Assembly (NCBI GenBank): GCA_002314325.1
Contig: DCFC01000013.1
Location: 70,671-91,019 of the forward strand
Direction: 5' to 3'
Source: Megamonas hypermegale
GTDB lineage: Bacteria > Bacillota > Negativicutes > Selenomonadales > Selenomonadaceae
DNA length: 20,349 bases
How positions within the stretch are numbered: the first letter of the stretch is position 1; every line of letters begins with the position of its first letter. Shown here piece after piece: positions 6,471-14,530 of the stretch. The notes beneath the pieces are model-generated. The model was given only the letters and a program-made list of their open reading frames with translations. It was not told the origin of the DNA and did no database searches. The translations under genes and the position numbers were made by a program.

Positions 6471-7553
6471 CTACATTATTTCGATAAGCCGTTTATCGCT
6501 CTTTGTAAGCGGCTGACATCCGTTCGCCGTAACGAGAACAGTATCTTCAATGCGGACACCGCCGAAATCCGGCAGATAAATGCCCGGCTCATCAGTAACA
6601 AGCATATTTTCCTCAAGCTTCTCTGTCGGGCTGAGCGGTGAAAGACGCGGCAGTTCATGAATTTCAAGCCCCACGCCGTGCCCCAGTCCGTGACCGAAAT
6701 ACTGCCCGTAGCCAGCATTTTTAATATATTCGCGGACAGGAGCGTCCACTTCCTTGCCACTTTTACCGGGCGCAATTTCCTTCAGTCCCAGAAGCTGTGC
6801 ATTTAAAACAATATCATAGATTTCTTTTTGTTTGTCGCTTGCCTGTCCGATACAGAAAGTACGCGTTATATCGGAATGATAGCCTTTGTAAACGGCACCG
6901 AAATCTATTGTAACAAATTCACCGTCATTTATCAACTTATCTGTAGCCGTTCCGTGCGGTAGAGCACCGCGCACGCCGGAAGCAACAATCGTGGTGAACG
7001 CCGGCCGCTGGCTGCCGAGTCTGCGCATGACAGTTTCCAGTTCGCAGGCGATTTCATTTTCACTCATACCCGCTTTGGCATATTTAATGATATGACTGTA
7101 CGCCTCGTCGCTTATCCAGATTGCCTTTTTGATAAGCTTGATTTCCTCACTGTCTTTAACGGTGCGAAGCTCAGTCAAATCAACGGAAACGGAAAAGTCA
7201 ATATCGTATTCACGCAGCAAATCGTTCAGTTTAACATAGGAATTATAAGAAAGAGCATTGCCTTCAAACGCCACGCTGACGAGATTGAGCTCTCTTACAA
7301 GCTGCGCCGTCCTGCTAATTAGGCCCATTGTCTGCTCGAAAACGGCAAAATCCGTCTGCTGTTTCGCCTGTTCGATATAGCGGGAGTCGGTAACGAGATA
7401 GCAATCATACATTGTGATGACGAGCATGGTGTCGTCGCCCGTAAAACCGCTGAAGTAATGCAGATTTTCTTCCTTATTAATTATAATGCCGTCGCAGTTT
7501 TTTTCTTTGATAAATTCGCGCAGGCGCAAAATGCGGTTTTTCATATCAGCCAT
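6471..7553 (-). CDS. M24 family Xaa-Pro aminopeptidase/dipeptidase
   Basis: A 360-residue metallopeptidase of the M24B 'pita-bread' type that removes N-terminal residues next to proline or cleaves Xaa-Pro dipeptides in the cytoplasm. It has an N-terminal creatinase-like domain (about 1-125) and a C-terminal catalytic domain. All five metal ligands are visible: D217 and D228 (in DFGAVYKGYHSDITRT), H292 (HGLGHGVG), E322 (TDEPGIY) and E336 (VRIEDT). The open frame extends 30 codons further upstream into aroQ. The start used here, ATG at 7553, is preceded by GAAGG eight bases away, begins 4 bases after the aroQ stop and gives the normal family length. Whether the enzyme is PepP- or PepQ-like cannot be settled by eye. 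Confidence 0.93.
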   Translation of the reverse strand: MADMKNRILRLREFIKEKNCDGIIINKEENLHYFSGFTGDDTMLVITMYDCYLVTDSRYIEQAKQQTDFAVFEQTMGLISRTAQLVRELNLVSVAFEGNALSYNSYVKLNDLLREYDIDFSVSVDLTELRTVKDSEEIKLIKKAIWISDEAYSHIIKYAKAGMSENEIACELETVMRRLGSQRPAFTTIVASGVRGALPHGTATDKLINDGEFVTIDFGAVYKGYHSDITRTFCIGQASDKQKEIYDIVLNAQLLGLKEIAPGKSGKEVDAPVREYIKNAGYGQYFGHGLGHGVGLEIHELPRLSPLSPTEKLEENMLVTDEPGIYLPDFGGVRIEDTVLVTANGCQPLTKSDKRLIEIM

Positions 7554-7557
7554 GTGC

Positions 7558-8001
7558 TCAGCCTTCTTCCTGCAATTTTCTGACGGCAACGTACAGCGCC
7601 GCCTTGTAGCTTTCCAGACCGAAACCGCAAATCTGGCCAACAACGACTGGTGCGATTACAGAATGGTGGCGGAATTCTTCACGCTGATGAATATTCGATA
7701 TATGCACTTCAATCGTCGGGATTTCAATCGCCGCCAAAGCGTCGCGGATGGCAATGCTGTAATGCGTGTACGCCCCGGCGTTTAAGATTATATAATCGTA
7801 TCGGCCGCGCGCTTCGTGCAGTTTGTCGATGATTTCCCCTTCATGATTGCTCTGGAAAAAATCAATGTGCACACCGGCTTCGTCTGCCTGTTTCTGCAAA
7901 TCGTCGTTTATATCCTGCATAGTCATACTGCCGTAAATTTCCGGTTCACGTGTGCCGAGCAGATTTAAATTCGGTCCGTGAATGACTAATATACTGTTCA
8001 T
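7558..8001 (-). CDS. aroQ: Type II 3-dehydroquinate dehydratase
   Basis: Catalyses the third step of the shikimate pathway, 3-dehydroquinate to 3-dehydroshikimate, as a cytoplasmic dodecamer. The 147-residue protein has all the hallmarks: HGPNLNLLGTREPEIYG with catalytic R18 and Y23, FQSNHEGEIID, LNAGAYTHYSIAIRDAL, and EVHISNIHQREEFR with catalytic H100. The frame extends six codons upstream through a TTG and GTG. The ATG at 8001 is chosen because it gives the usual N-terminus and lies about 11 bases from GAGGA. It is the first gene of the operon and is followed within 4 bases by the peptidase, an order common in Firmicutes. Confidence 0.96.
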   Translation of the reverse strand: MNSILVIHGPNLNLLGTREPEIYGSMTMQDINDDLQKQADEAGVHIDFFQSNHEGEIIDKLHEARGRYDYIILNAGAYTHYSIAIRDALAAIEIPTIEVHISNIHQREEFRHHSVIAPVVVGQICGFGLESYKAALYVAVRKLQEEG

Positions 8002-8041
8002 TAAAATCACTGTCCTCAAAAACTAATTAAATCATAATAAA

Positions 8042-8070
8042 ATTTTATCATGAAATAAAAAAGCTGTAAA
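8042..8070 (-). promoter_or_regulatory. Probable promoter of aroQ-pepP-efp
   Basis: Minus-strand TTTACA (8065-8070) and TAAAAT (8042-8047) are 17 bases apart, each one mismatch from consensus. The predicted start near 8035 gives a leader of about 34 bases. The element lies directly downstream of the toxin-like gene at 8080, from which it is not separated by a visible terminator. Confidence 0.55.
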
Positions 8071-8079
8071 TAAAAAGCC

Positions 8080-9171
8080 TTATTTGCCCGGTAATTTACT
8101 TTTATTTTCTGATGTTGAAATAATTTGTTGCTGTTCATCAAAGAATAAACCAATTTTATCATACAGCTTTGAAAACCTATTGACTAACTTGTCATTATCA
8201 ATTAATAGGTCTTTTTGTGTCTGAATTATATAATTAAACTGTTCCCATCCTTTATATTCCAAAGCATTCTGTAAAACGACCTTAACTGCCGGTGACAATT
8301 TAGCGTAATATCTGTCACCTATATAGCATAAATCATACAAATCACAAAGTTTGTCTCTGCTCATGTAAGCATTGATTTTCATCAAGCAAAGCATATCTAT
8401 CGTGTATACATTTATGCCGTTAAAATTAATGTAATATTCTTTAGGTATATTTCTTTTTCTATACGAAACTTCTACTTTTAGCGGTTTATCTCCTCCGTAA
8501 TTTATAAAGACTCGTTTCACAATATCCGTATCTGCAACTATTTTGTATTCATATCCATTTTTCCGGCAGAATTTATCAATAAATCCTATAATATTCTTCT
8601 TTATTCCGTCTAAGCTGATATCTTCGGAAAATCTGTCCAGACCGTAACATTTTAATAATGCCGTTCCGCCTTTTAGTACAAAAGCGTTCTTTTGTATCGC
8701 TGATAAATCCGCTAAGAAATCATCAATAACTTTTCTGTGTTTTGCTCTGTCAAAATTTTCCCTGTATATACCGACGCTATTTTTATATCGTACCCATTGC
8801 AACATATATTCTTTACTCATGAATTTATCTATTTCCAGCCAGTTTTCCCTGTTTTTCAACATACTAACTTTAGAAAAAATCTCCGGCGTATATTTATCGT
8901 TACAGATGAAGTTGTCCCGCATTCCCTGTGCTGTTGGAAAATCGCCTATACTGATTAAGTCGAGTAGTGCTCTGATATGATTAGCGACATTAAATTTTCC
9001 ATTATTTTCCGGAATAGTTCTATTTGTTTCTATACCGTAATTGCCCCATATGCTGTGATTGCTGTCCCAAAAGTTCAACTTTTTCCAATTAATCGCTGAT
9101 GTATGCCAGTCGCCGAATGTATCTAAATCGCACATTAAATTCAATGCAAATATGCCTGATAAATATTTCAA
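8080..9171 (-). CDS. AbiEii-like nucleotidyltransferase with extra N-terminal domain
   Basis: A 363-residue protein in two parts. The C-terminal part (about 140-345) resembles nucleotidyltransferases of the AbiEii/AbiGii toxin group: FVLKGGTALLKCYGLDRFSEDISLDG has the GG(T/S) signature at 168-170. Later come KVEVSYR and the IDMLCLMKINAYMSRDKLCDLYDL block typical of this group. The N-terminal about 130 residues (starting KYLSGIFALNLMCDLDTFGDWHTSA) are unrelated to the transferase; they look like a separate globular domain that I cannot name. In the position where the family usually has a D-x-D pair this protein reads D184-I-S186, so the second aspartate is absent. The start is a TTG at 9171 with AGGTGG four bases upstream; the first in-frame ATG would remove part of the N-terminal block. 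It follows the small antitoxin gene at 9180 by 8 bases, so it is probably translated in the same transcript. Role in toxin-antitoxin or phage defence is inferred. Confidence 0.75.
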   Translation of the reverse strand: MKYLSGIFALNLMCDLDTFGDWHTSAINWKKLNFWDSNHSIWGNYGIETNRTIPENNGKFNVANHIRALLDLISIGDFPTAQGMRDNFICNDKYTPEIFSKVSMLKNRENWLEIDKFMSKEYMLQWVRYKNSVGIYRENFDRAKHRKVIDDFLADLSAIQKNAFVLKGGTALLKCYGLDRFSEDISLDGIKKNIIGFIDKFCRKNGYEYKIVADTDIVKRVFINYGGDKPLKVEVSYRKRNIPKEYYINFNGINVYTIDMLCLMKINAYMSRDKLCDLYDLCYIGDRYYAKLSPAVKVVLQNALEYKGWEQFNYIIQTQKDLLIDNDKLVNRFSKLYDKIGLFFDEQQQIISTSENKSKLPGK

Positions 9172-9179
9172 TATACCAC

Positions 9180-9362
9180 CTATTTCTTCGGCAATGTTTT
9201 ATCTATTATATCGCCGAGTTCTTTTAAAGATATCTCGCCATTAGCATATCGTTCATAAAGTTTTTTCGTTTCGTCGGTAAAGATACAGCCTTCCATTTCA
9301 CAACTTCCTATTGCATAAGCAAGGTTTTTTTGTCTGCGCTCGCGTTCTTCTTTCGTAATCAT
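9180..9362 (-). CDS. VbhA-like Fic antitoxin, copy 3 in transcript order
   Basis: A 60-residue helical protein with the inhibitory motif (S/T)xxxE(G/N) as S20-CEM-E24-G25 in AIGSCEMEG, followed by a charged helix and a KELGDIIDK segment. In Fic-inhibiting proteins such as Bartonella VbhA the glutamate of this motif reaches into the ATP pocket of Fic. The start is set to the ATG at 9362: GGAG lies six bases upstream and the resulting N-terminus aligns with copy 2. An in-frame ATG at 9374 would place that ribosome-binding site inside the gene. The protein is clearly similar to copy 2 over its full length, pointing to tandem duplication. It immediately precedes the AbiEii-like gene. Confidence 0.82.
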   Translation of the reverse strand: MITKEERERRQKNLAYAIGSCEMEGCIFTDETKKLYERYANGEISLKELGDIIDKTLPKK

Positions 9363-9391
9363 TACAATCTCCATTTATGCAAATTAATTAA

Positions 9392-9574
9392 TCAATCTCC
9401 ATGAAGATTTTTACGAACTTCATTTCCTAATTCTTCTAATGTCATTTCGCCTTTAATATATTTCTTGGATAATCTTCTATATTCATTACTTATAATACAG
9501 CCTTCTAATTCACAGGAGGCTATACCATATTCTATAATTTTACGCCTGTATTCTTGTTCCGCCTTGCTAATCAT
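9392..9574 (-). CDS. VbhA-like Fic antitoxin, copy 2 in transcript order
   Basis: A 60-residue protein with the motif S20-CEL-E24-G25 in GIASCELEG, the same positions as in copy 3, and the same trailing segment (TLEELGNEVRK). The ATG is preceded by GGAGG seven bases away, a much stronger ribosome-binding site than that of fic. The 73-bp gap to fic is AT-rich and holds TTGACT (minus strand, 9616-9621) with poorly matching -10 candidates, so a separate antitoxin promoter is possible but unproven. Confidence 0.83.
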   Translation of the reverse strand: MISKAEQEYRRKIIEYGIASCELEGCIISNEYRRLSKKYIKGEMTLEELGNEVRKNLHGD

Positions 9575-9647
9575 TTCGTATCCTCCATATACTAAATATA
9601 GTTTTCATATTAATTAGTCAAAAAAGATACTATAATATTATATTTAA

Positions 9648-10301
9648 TCAACGTTCTCTATTGCGATTATTATTTTTATTCTTGTCAGGAAACTTCATCA
9701 TTATTTTCTGCTTGCGGATTTTGACTTTTTCTTTAGCTAACGGTTTTATTATCGATTTCATCAACTTTTCCATTTTCTCATTACTTGTCAGCATTGACTC
9801 AATGGATGCCGTCATGTATTTAGTTTTATCTAACTGATTTAAATCCAATTCGTAGCCGGCATTTTTAGCCAGATGATAAAGAAACAATCTTTGTGTTCTG
9901 CCGTTCCCTTCTCTGAAAGGATGCAGTGCATTTATATCGCCGAACAAATCGGCAGCCTTTTGACAAAATTCATCTTGCGATAATTCCTTTAAATAATTTT
10001 CTTTTTCCAGCTTCTTAAAGATTGTATCCGCATAAGAATTTATATTTTCAATAGGACAAAAAAGAGTTTTTCCTTTAGATATGTTAACATTTCTAATGGT
10101 TCCTGCCCATTGATATATTTCATTAAATAATTCTTTATGAATATTTTTCAATGTATTAAAAGTGAATTTTTTATAATTTTTTCTACGGATACTGATTTCA
10201 TTAAACGTGGAAATCTTTCGTTCATGTTCATCCAATATAAACCGGTTTTTTATACCCAATTTATTTTCTAGTACATAGCTGTCGTCTTGTTTTAAGGTCA
10301 T
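9648..10301 (-). CDS. Fic domain protein (AMP-transferase toxin)
   Basis: A 217-residue class I-type Fic protein that would transfer AMP from ATP to a target hydroxyl. The active-site motif is intact as H127-PFREGNGRTQR, matching HxFx(D/E)GNGRxxR with the catalytic histidine. The upstream Fic helices are recognisable (TLKNIHKELFNEIYQWAGTIR, then the flap NISKGKTLFCP). No inhibitory SxxxEG helix is seen in the protein itself. This fits toxins whose inhibitor is a separate small protein, as in VbhT/VbhA. The C-terminus is lysine- and asparagine-rich. There is no good ribosome-binding site before the ATG (nearest GAGG about 16 bases away), so toxin translation may be weak or coupled to the preceding antitoxin gene, 30 bases upstream. 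Codon use and composition are AT-richer than in the flanking operons, suggesting acquisition. Confidence 0.93.
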   Translation of the reverse strand: MTLKQDDSYVLENKLGIKNRFILDEHERKISTFNEISIRRKNYKKFTFNTLKNIHKELFNEIYQWAGTIRNVNISKGKTLFCPIENINSYADTIFKKLEKENYLKELSQDEFCQKAADLFGDINALHPFREGNGRTQRLFLYHLAKNAGYELDLNQLDKTKYMTASIESMLTSNEKMEKLMKSIIKPLAKEKVKIRKQKIMMKFPDKNKNNNRNRER

Positions 10302-10331
10302 ACTGAATTAAAGTATACCTCGCTTTATATC

Positions 10332-10508
10332 TTAAAATTTAGTACCGTATTTTTTAGTCAATTCCTGCATGAAAATGGTTTTCCCTTCTTCTATGGATAT
10401 TTCTCCACTAGCAACTTTATTTAATACATCTTTTTCTTCAGCGGTATATATAAAACCCTCCAGTTCAAAACTCTTTATTGCAGAATTAACGCAGTCTTTT
10501 ATGGTCAT
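10332..10508 (-). CDS. VbhA-like Fic antitoxin, copy 1 (58 aa), upstream of fic
   Basis: A 58-codon reading frame from ATG at 10508 to TAA at 10332, easily missed because of its length. It starts MTIKDCVNSAIKSFELEGF and contains the inhibitory motif S13-FEL-E17-G18. An acidic helix and the repeat-like GEISIEEGK follow. AAGGGA lies about ten bases upstream of the ATG. Placement of a small inhibitor directly before fic is the canonical vbhA-vbhT order, making this the most likely cognate antitoxin of the Fic protein. It is less similar to copies 2 and 3 than those are to each other: its N-terminus is shorter and its tail (MQELTKKYGTKF) differs. Evidence is by motif and context only. Confidence 0.82.
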   Translation of the reverse strand: MTIKDCVNSAIKSFELEGFIYTAEEKDVLNKVASGEISIEEGKTIFMQELTKKYGTKF

Positions 10509-10542
10509 TTTAATTACTTCCCTTCATATTTCCTATATTGAT

Positions 10543-10551
10543 ATTATACCA
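10543..10551 (-). promoter_or_regulatory. Extended -10 promoter of the Fic/antitoxin cluster
   Basis: On the minus strand TGG is followed by a perfect TATAAT (10543-10548), an extended -10 element. No convincing -35 is present at the normal distance. The start would fall near 10536, about 28 bases before the first antitoxin gene. Confidence 0.55.
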
Positions 10552-10584
10552 TATGTACCGAAGCAAAATAATGCATCAACTTGA

Positions 10585-10623
10585 TTATAAAAATAAAAGA
10601 GGCTCGTCATGCAAGCCTCTTTT
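10585..10623 (-). terminator. Terminator after the PTS gene
   Basis: AAAAGAGGC (10595-10603) and GCCTCTTTT (10615-10623) form a 9-bp perfect stem. On the minus strand it is followed by a U-rich run ending near 10585. It separates the alpha-glucoside unit from the toxin-antitoxin cluster. Confidence 0.85.
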
Positions 10624-10661
10624 AATGAAATATATTTTATTTGTTAGTATGGGGATAGCTG

Positions 10662-12788
10662 TTAATAATTTGCAATTGTCGATTTACCTGCTGTTACATC
10701 CTGTTCAGGAGCGAATTTAAGTGTTGCATACTGGTCAAAATTTGTTGCAGCCATAATCGTTATCGGATTGTAGCCTGCTTTTTTGATTTTGTCGATATCA
10801 ATTTCTACGAGTTTGTCGCCGGCTTTTACACTGTCGCCCGTTTTTACGAGAACTTTAAAACCGTCGCCATTCATATTTACTGTATCAATGCCGATATGAA
10901 TTAAAATTTCAAGACCGGTTGTAAGTTTCAATCCAAGTGCATGACCTGTCGTTTCCATTACCATCATAACAGAGCCGTCTGCCGGAGCAGTGATGTATTT
11001 ATCCGTCGGAGTAATGCCTACGCCATCGCCCATTGCTTTGGAAGCGAATGCTTCATCCGGAACTTTTTCAATCGGTACAAGATGACCTGTAGCAAATGCT
11101 TTCAAATGCGCATCATATTTTTCCTTTGTAGCTTCACTGACAGGTTTTTCAGCTTCAGCCGCTACTTCCTGAGTATCGAATGTAGGAATTTCTTCGTCCG
11201 GTGCCTGAAGCAGTGCTTCAAAACGTTCACGAACCTGCGGTACGGAAAGACCGACAATTACCTGAATTGCATGACCGTTATGAACAAGACCATGTGCGCC
11301 CGCCGCCGTAAATGCACCTGCCGGCTGTACGAGGCTGTCGTCTTTGACAGTTACACGAAGACGTGTAGCGCAGTTGGTTACATCGACGATATTGCTTTTA
11401 CCGCCGAGCGCCTGCAGGAATGCTGCCGCTTTCATGTCGCGTTCGTCCATATGTTCGCCCGCTTTTTTCGCTTTGTAGTCAGCTTTTCTGTAGAGTTTGA
11501 TTTCTTCATCATCGCCGCGGCCAGGCGTTTTCAGATTGAGTTTTATGATTAATGTTCTGAATACAATGAACCAGATGCATGTGAAGATTAAACCGATAAT
11601 AATCTGAGTGAGGTACGTATCCCAATGATTGTTAAACAGTGGTATCCAGTTCTGGAACAATGCGCAGTCCAGAAGACCGCCGCCGAAGTTACCGGTTACG
11701 CCGAAGAAATACAGCGTAGCTGCAAATGTACCGGCGAGCAGGGCGTGGATTAAGAACAGTACAGGAGCAACGAATAAGAATGTGAATTCGAGCGGTTCAG
11801 TAATACCGCAGAGAAGGGCAACGATTGCAGCCGGGAACAGTAAGGAGCCGACTTTTTTACGGTTTTCCTTCTTAGCCGTGAAGTAGATGGCCAGTGCGAT
11901 ACCTGGGCAGCCGAACATTTTGCTCATGCCGTGCAGTGCAAAACCGCCCTGCGGGAACAGTTCGATAAGCGGCTGAGTGGACTGTGCGAACTGCTGAATG
12001 TGCTGGAGCCAGTAAGCCTGAATACCGCCGTCAACAACGGCCGGACCGAAGATGAACGGAATGTAGATGAAGTGATGCAGACCGGTCGGAATGAGGATAC
12101 GTTCGAGGAATGTATAAACCCATACGCCGAGCACACCGGCACTTGTTAAAAAGCCCTGCAGCGAAGCAATGGCAGCCTGGAAATGCGGCCAGATAAGGCA
12201 GAAGAGGAGAGCAACAGGCAGCATGAGAGCGAAACCTGCGACAACAACGAGGGAAGAACCTTTGAACAAACCGAGCCATTCCGGTACATCAACATCGAAT
12301 AACTTGTTATGTAACCAAACGGCGAGAGAAGCGATTAAGATGGCGCCTACCATGCTTGTATCGAGTGTTTTAATATTGGCGATTGTCGTAAGACCGCTGC
12401 CCGGAACCGGGTCCTGAGCAAAGTCAACACCGAAAGTCGGACCCCAAAGTGTGAGCATACCGCATACGAAATAGTTGAAAATAAGATAAATCAAAAATGC
12501 TTCCATAACGGCTCTGGCATTTTCCTTTTTCGCCAGACCGATAGGCAGACCGATTACGAACAGCAACGGGAGCTGATTAAATACCGTCCAAGCACCCTGT
12601 TCAATAATATACCAGAAATCATACCAAGCCGTTCCTTTTTCAGCAATGCTGCCGAAAATCATCGGGTTTTTACATAAAATGGAAATTGCTACGAAAATAC
12701 CGAATACACCGAACATTATAACCGGTGTAAACATTGCGCCGCCGAAACGCTGTATTTTCTGCATTACAACGTCTTTACTAAAAGCCAT
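10662..12788 (-). CDS. PTS alpha-glucoside (maltose-type) transporter, EIICBA fusion
   Basis: A 708-residue permease of the glucose/glucoside PTS superfamily with all three domains in the order C-B-A. EIIC (about 1-425) is polytopic and contains the conserved substrate region GITEPLEFTFLFVAP. EIIB (about 455-535) carries the phosphorylated cysteine C473 in TNCATRLRV. EIIA of the Crr type (about 575-708) carries the phosphorylated histidine H631 in LIHIGIDTVNMNG and ends with TIMAATNFD. It would import and 6-phosphorylate an alpha-disaccharide such as maltose without needing a separate EIIA. It lies 167 bp downstream of the GH4 phospho-glucosidase gene, on the same strand, so the substrate should be an alpha-glucoside. 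This resembles the Bacillus GlvC/MalP system, except that here EIIA is fused. The intergenic region holds a strong hairpin. Confidence 0.93.
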   Translation of the reverse strand: MAFSKDVVMQKIQRFGGAMFTPVIMFGVFGIFVAISILCKNPMIFGSIAEKGTAWYDFWYIIEQGAWTVFNQLPLLFVIGLPIGLAKKENARAVMEAFLIYLIFNYFVCGMLTLWGPTFGVDFAQDPVPGSGLTTIANIKTLDTSMVGAILIASLAVWLHNKLFDVDVPEWLGLFKGSSLVVVAGFALMLPVALLFCLIWPHFQAAIASLQGFLTSAGVLGVWVYTFLERILIPTGLHHFIYIPFIFGPAVVDGGIQAYWLQHIQQFAQSTQPLIELFPQGGFALHGMSKMFGCPGIALAIYFTAKKENRKKVGSLLFPAAIVALLCGITEPLEFTFLFVAPVLFLIHALLAGTFAATLYFFGVTGNFGGGLLDCALFQNWIPLFNNHWDTYLTQIIIGLIFTCIWFIVFRTLIIKLNLKTPGRGDDEEIKLYRKADYKAKKAGEHMDERDMKAAAFLQALGGKSNIVDVTNCATRLRVTVKDDSLVQPAGAFTAAGAHGLVHNGHAIQVIVGLSVPQVRERFEALLQAPDEEIPTFDTQEVAAEAEKPVSEATKEKYDAHLKAFATGHLVPIEKVPDEAFASKAMGDGVGITPTDKYITAPADGSVMMVMETTGHALGLKLTTGLEILIHIGIDTVNMNGDGFKVLVKTGDSVKAGDKLVEIDIDKIKKAGYNPITIMAATNFDQYATLKFAPEQDVTAGKSTIANY

Positions 12789-12898
12789 TTTCCTTGCCGT
12801 CCTTTCATTTTAAAATAACTCTTCTATTAATAATATGAAACCAACTTTATTACTTATGAAAATCATATAAATTGTCTAACTATTTTTCCTCAAGAAAG

Positions 12899-12926
12899 GA
12901 GGCACAAAGCTACTGCTTCGTGCCTC
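12899..12926 (-). other. Intercistronic hairpin between the GH4 gene and the PTS gene
   Basis: On the minus strand GAGGCACGAAGC pairs with GCTTTGTGCCTC: 12 bp with a single G-U and a 4-base loop. It starts about 30 bases after the GH4 stop codon. It is followed by CTTTCTT rather than a clean U-run, so it may be a leaky terminator or a 3'-end stabiliser that sets the ratio of hydrolase to permease mRNA. Confidence 0.65.
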
Positions 12927-12955
12927 AATCTTAATATCTTAATGGTGGAGCTAAA

Positions 12956-14317
<1,362 letters not shown>

Positions 14318-14357
14318 TTATGTCTTTGTTTTTGTTTGTTATCAACCTTGTGTCTTT

Positions 14358-14386
14358 ATAATATCGCATATAACTTATAAATGCAA
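14358..14386 (-). promoter_or_regulatory. Candidate promoter of the alpha-glucoside operon
   Basis: Minus-strand TTGCAT (14381-14386) and TATTAT (14358-14363) are 17 bases apart. An overlapping alternative is TTGAAA (14390-14395) with TATATG (14367-14372), also at 17. Neither is strong, as expected for an activator-dependent promoter. Confidence 0.35.
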
Positions 14387-14412
14387 TAGTTTCAAGGCTT
14401 TTAGGGCATTGT

Positions 14413-14423
14413 AACCGCCGGTT
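14413..14423. promoter_or_regulatory. Palindrome upstream of the alpha-glucoside operon
   Basis: AACCGCCGGTT is an 11-base perfect palindrome (5-bp arms around one base), about 20 bp upstream of the nearer -35 candidate. It sits in a spot suited to an activator, possibly the adjacent RpiR-family protein. Confidence 0.35.
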
Positions 14424-14441
14424 GCACTTTATCACGCCCGC

Positions 14442-14455
14442 TGTGATATATCACA
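14442..14455. promoter_or_regulatory. 14-bp perfect palindrome upstream of the alpha-glucoside operon
   Basis: TGTGATATATCACA reads the same on both strands. It resembles a CRP/FNR-type site, but the spacing between GTGA and TCAC is 4, not 6. It is therefore listed only as a probable operator for an unidentified regulator. Confidence 0.4.
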
Positions 14456-14487
14456 TTTACCCTTTGTATATTATAAATACTATAAAT

Positions 14488-14530
14488 AAAAGCACTCGCG
14501 CCCGAATTTTCCGGCAGAGTGCTTTTTTCT
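14488..14530 (-). terminator. Terminator after the RpiR-family regulator gene
   Basis: AAGCACTC (14490-14497) pairs with GAGTGCTT (14517-14524); the loop contains further complementary bases. A run of T lies on the right and T-rich sequence on the minus-strand exit. It overlaps the end of the gene and separates the regulator from the operon that follows. Confidence 0.75.

Noticed and set aside
7554..7643. A 30-codon N-terminal extension of the M24 peptidase
   Set aside because: It overlaps aroQ in another frame. The internal ATG at 7553 has a well-placed ribosome-binding site and gives the normal length.
8002..8019. An upstream TTG or GTG start for aroQ
   Set aside because: The TTG lies within the ribosome-binding site itself and the GTG is too close to it. 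The ATG at 8001 gives the usual N-terminus.
10941..11552. A 203-codon open frame on the plus strand
   Set aside because: Antisense to the EIIB-EIIA part of the PTS gene; its Cys/Phe-rich sequence has no family resemblance, so it is a shadow frame.
14442..14455. A CRP/FNR-type binding site
   Set aside because: GTGA and TCAC are 4 bases apart rather than the 6 required, so it was kept only as an unassigned palindrome.
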